A DNA stretch of 64,000 nucleotides from Alphaproteobacteria bacterium (GTDB lineage: Bacteria; Pseudomonadota; Alphaproteobacteria; Acetobacterales; Acetobacteraceae). Of this stretch, positions 63,620-64,000 are shown in pieces. The stretch covers positions 186,001 through 250,000 of the forward strand of contig JADZEB010000004.1 of assembly GCA_020850755.1 (NCBI GenBank), given 5' to 3'. The first letter of the stretch is position 1, and each line of letters starts with the position of its first letter. Both the position numbers and the translations under genes were made by a program. The notes under the pieces were generated by a model that had not been told where the DNA came from, searched no databases, and saw nothing but the letters and a program-made list of their open reading frames with translations.

Positions 63620-64000
63620 CCGTGATCGCAGGCACCGTCGAGCTGATCCGCGCGGCGCGCAACTTGGCCCGGCTCAATGTCCGCGCGGGCGAGTCGGTTC
63701 TGGTGCTCACCTCCACCGATCAGCATGCCTCCCTGCACGACTCGCTGCTGATGGCGTGCGAGGAAGCCGGGGCAGGGTCCGTGGCATCGATACTCCTGGT
63801 CCCGCCGGCCACGCGCGCCGCCTATCGCCATCCGCCGAGCGCACTCGCCGCCGCCGCTGCCGCCGACCTGACGATCGTCGCGACCACGATGGCCTTCCCG
63901 CGCGCCTATGACGACATGACCGCGGCGATTCTTGCCGCCGGCAAGCGGCTGGTGCTGATCAACAATGCCCCGCCCGAGGATTTCGCCCGCGGCGGCGCGC
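63616..64000 (+). CDS. M29 aminopeptidase/2,5-dihydroxypyridine dioxygenase (NicX)-like protein, 3' end beyond window
   Basis: About 128 codons are visible. The sequence TVELIRAARNLARLNVRAGESVLVLTSTDQH and AAAADLTIVATTMAF followed by KRLVLINNAPPEDFARGG resembles the N-terminal part of the M29 leucyl-aminopeptidase fold, which also includes NicX-type dihydroxypyridine dioxygenases. The catalytic metal residues lie further downstream and cannot be judged. The ATG overlaps the stop of the Gfo/Idh/MocA gene (ATGA), so they are translationally coupled and probably functionally linked. Confidence 0.7.
   Translation, partial: MTVIAGTVELIRAARNLARLNVRAGESVLVLTSTDQHASLHDSLLMACEEAGAGSVASILLVPPATRAAYRHPPSALAAAAAADLTIVATTMAFPRAYDDMTAAILAAGKRLVLINNAPPEDFARGGA

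Noticed and set aside
1-64000. Prophage, integrative element, CRISPR array or defence system
   Set aside because: No integrase, phage structural gene, direct-repeat array, toxin-antitoxin pair, nuclease/helicase cassette or intact transposase was recognised anywhere in the window.

Overview
The window is a GC-rich stretch (roughly two-thirds G+C by eye), densely packed with genes and full of 4-8 bp stop/start overlaps. Gene content (several TRAP and ABC solute transporters, a class-A PutA, a queA-tgt-queF-queG operon, a short phosphotransacetylase next to acetate kinase) suggests a metabolically versatile alphaproteobacterium, perhaps of the Rhodospirillales/Acetobacterales kind; the taxon is inferred. 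No rRNA, tRNA, CRISPR array, prophage or intact transposase was seen. Seven solute-binding proteins in 64 kb mark this as a scavenging/catabolic region.

Layout. 1-4566 (minus): a peptide/nickel-type ABC importer (binding protein, two permeases, ATPase running off the left edge). 4772-9341 (plus, divergent): two tandem M28-like proteins that have lost the family's Glu-Glu pair, and an NADPH:quinone reductase-like oxidoreductase. 9351-11527 (minus): ackA and pta. 11729-14098 (plus): an amidase and panC. 14136-17053 (minus): a TRAP transporter (DctPQM). 17246-20164 (plus): an M24 aminopeptidase-like protein and a HyuB-type hydantoinase without HyuA. 20187-29793: an acyl-CoA module centred on a TAXI-TRAP importer, with two related acyl-CoA ligases, an acyl-CoA dehydrogenase, an enoyl-CoA hydratase, a hotdog thioesterase and an amidohydrolase-2 protein. 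29808-34832 (minus): queA-tgt-queF-queG followed by a translationally coupled PLP decarboxylase. 34914-44384: a PaaK-like ligase, a complete Liv-type ABC importer, a ThDP enzyme, an isochorismatase-family hydrolase and a second amidohydrolase closely related to the first.

44385-45046 is the only long stretch without a recognisable gene. It contains inverted repeats and a strong terminator-like hairpin, and its left edge is less GC-rich. 45047-56647 (plus) is a long co-directional block: putA, a second DctPQM TRAP system, a GMC oxidoreductase, a DapA-family lyase/deaminase and a three-subunit flavin/[2Fe-2S] amino-acid dehydrogenase. The last four resemble D-hydroxyproline dehydrogenase plus its pyrroline-carboxylate deaminase, which suggests catabolism of proline and hydroxyproline or a related imino acid. 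56644-62454 (minus): a second ThDP enzyme, a TPR/glycosyltransferase-9-like protein and two binding proteins without permeases. 62576-64000 (plus): a Gfo/Idh/MocA oxidoreductase coupled to an M29/NicX-like protein cut by the right edge.

The common logic is import of organic acids, peptides or cyclic amides followed by hydrolysis, CoA activation, beta-oxidation-like steps or imino-acid oxidation. No selfish or defence system is evident. The least explained items are the M28-like pair lacking Glu-Glu, the amidohydrolase pair lacking the HxH motif, the HyuB without HyuA, and the structured gap at 44.4-45.0 kb.
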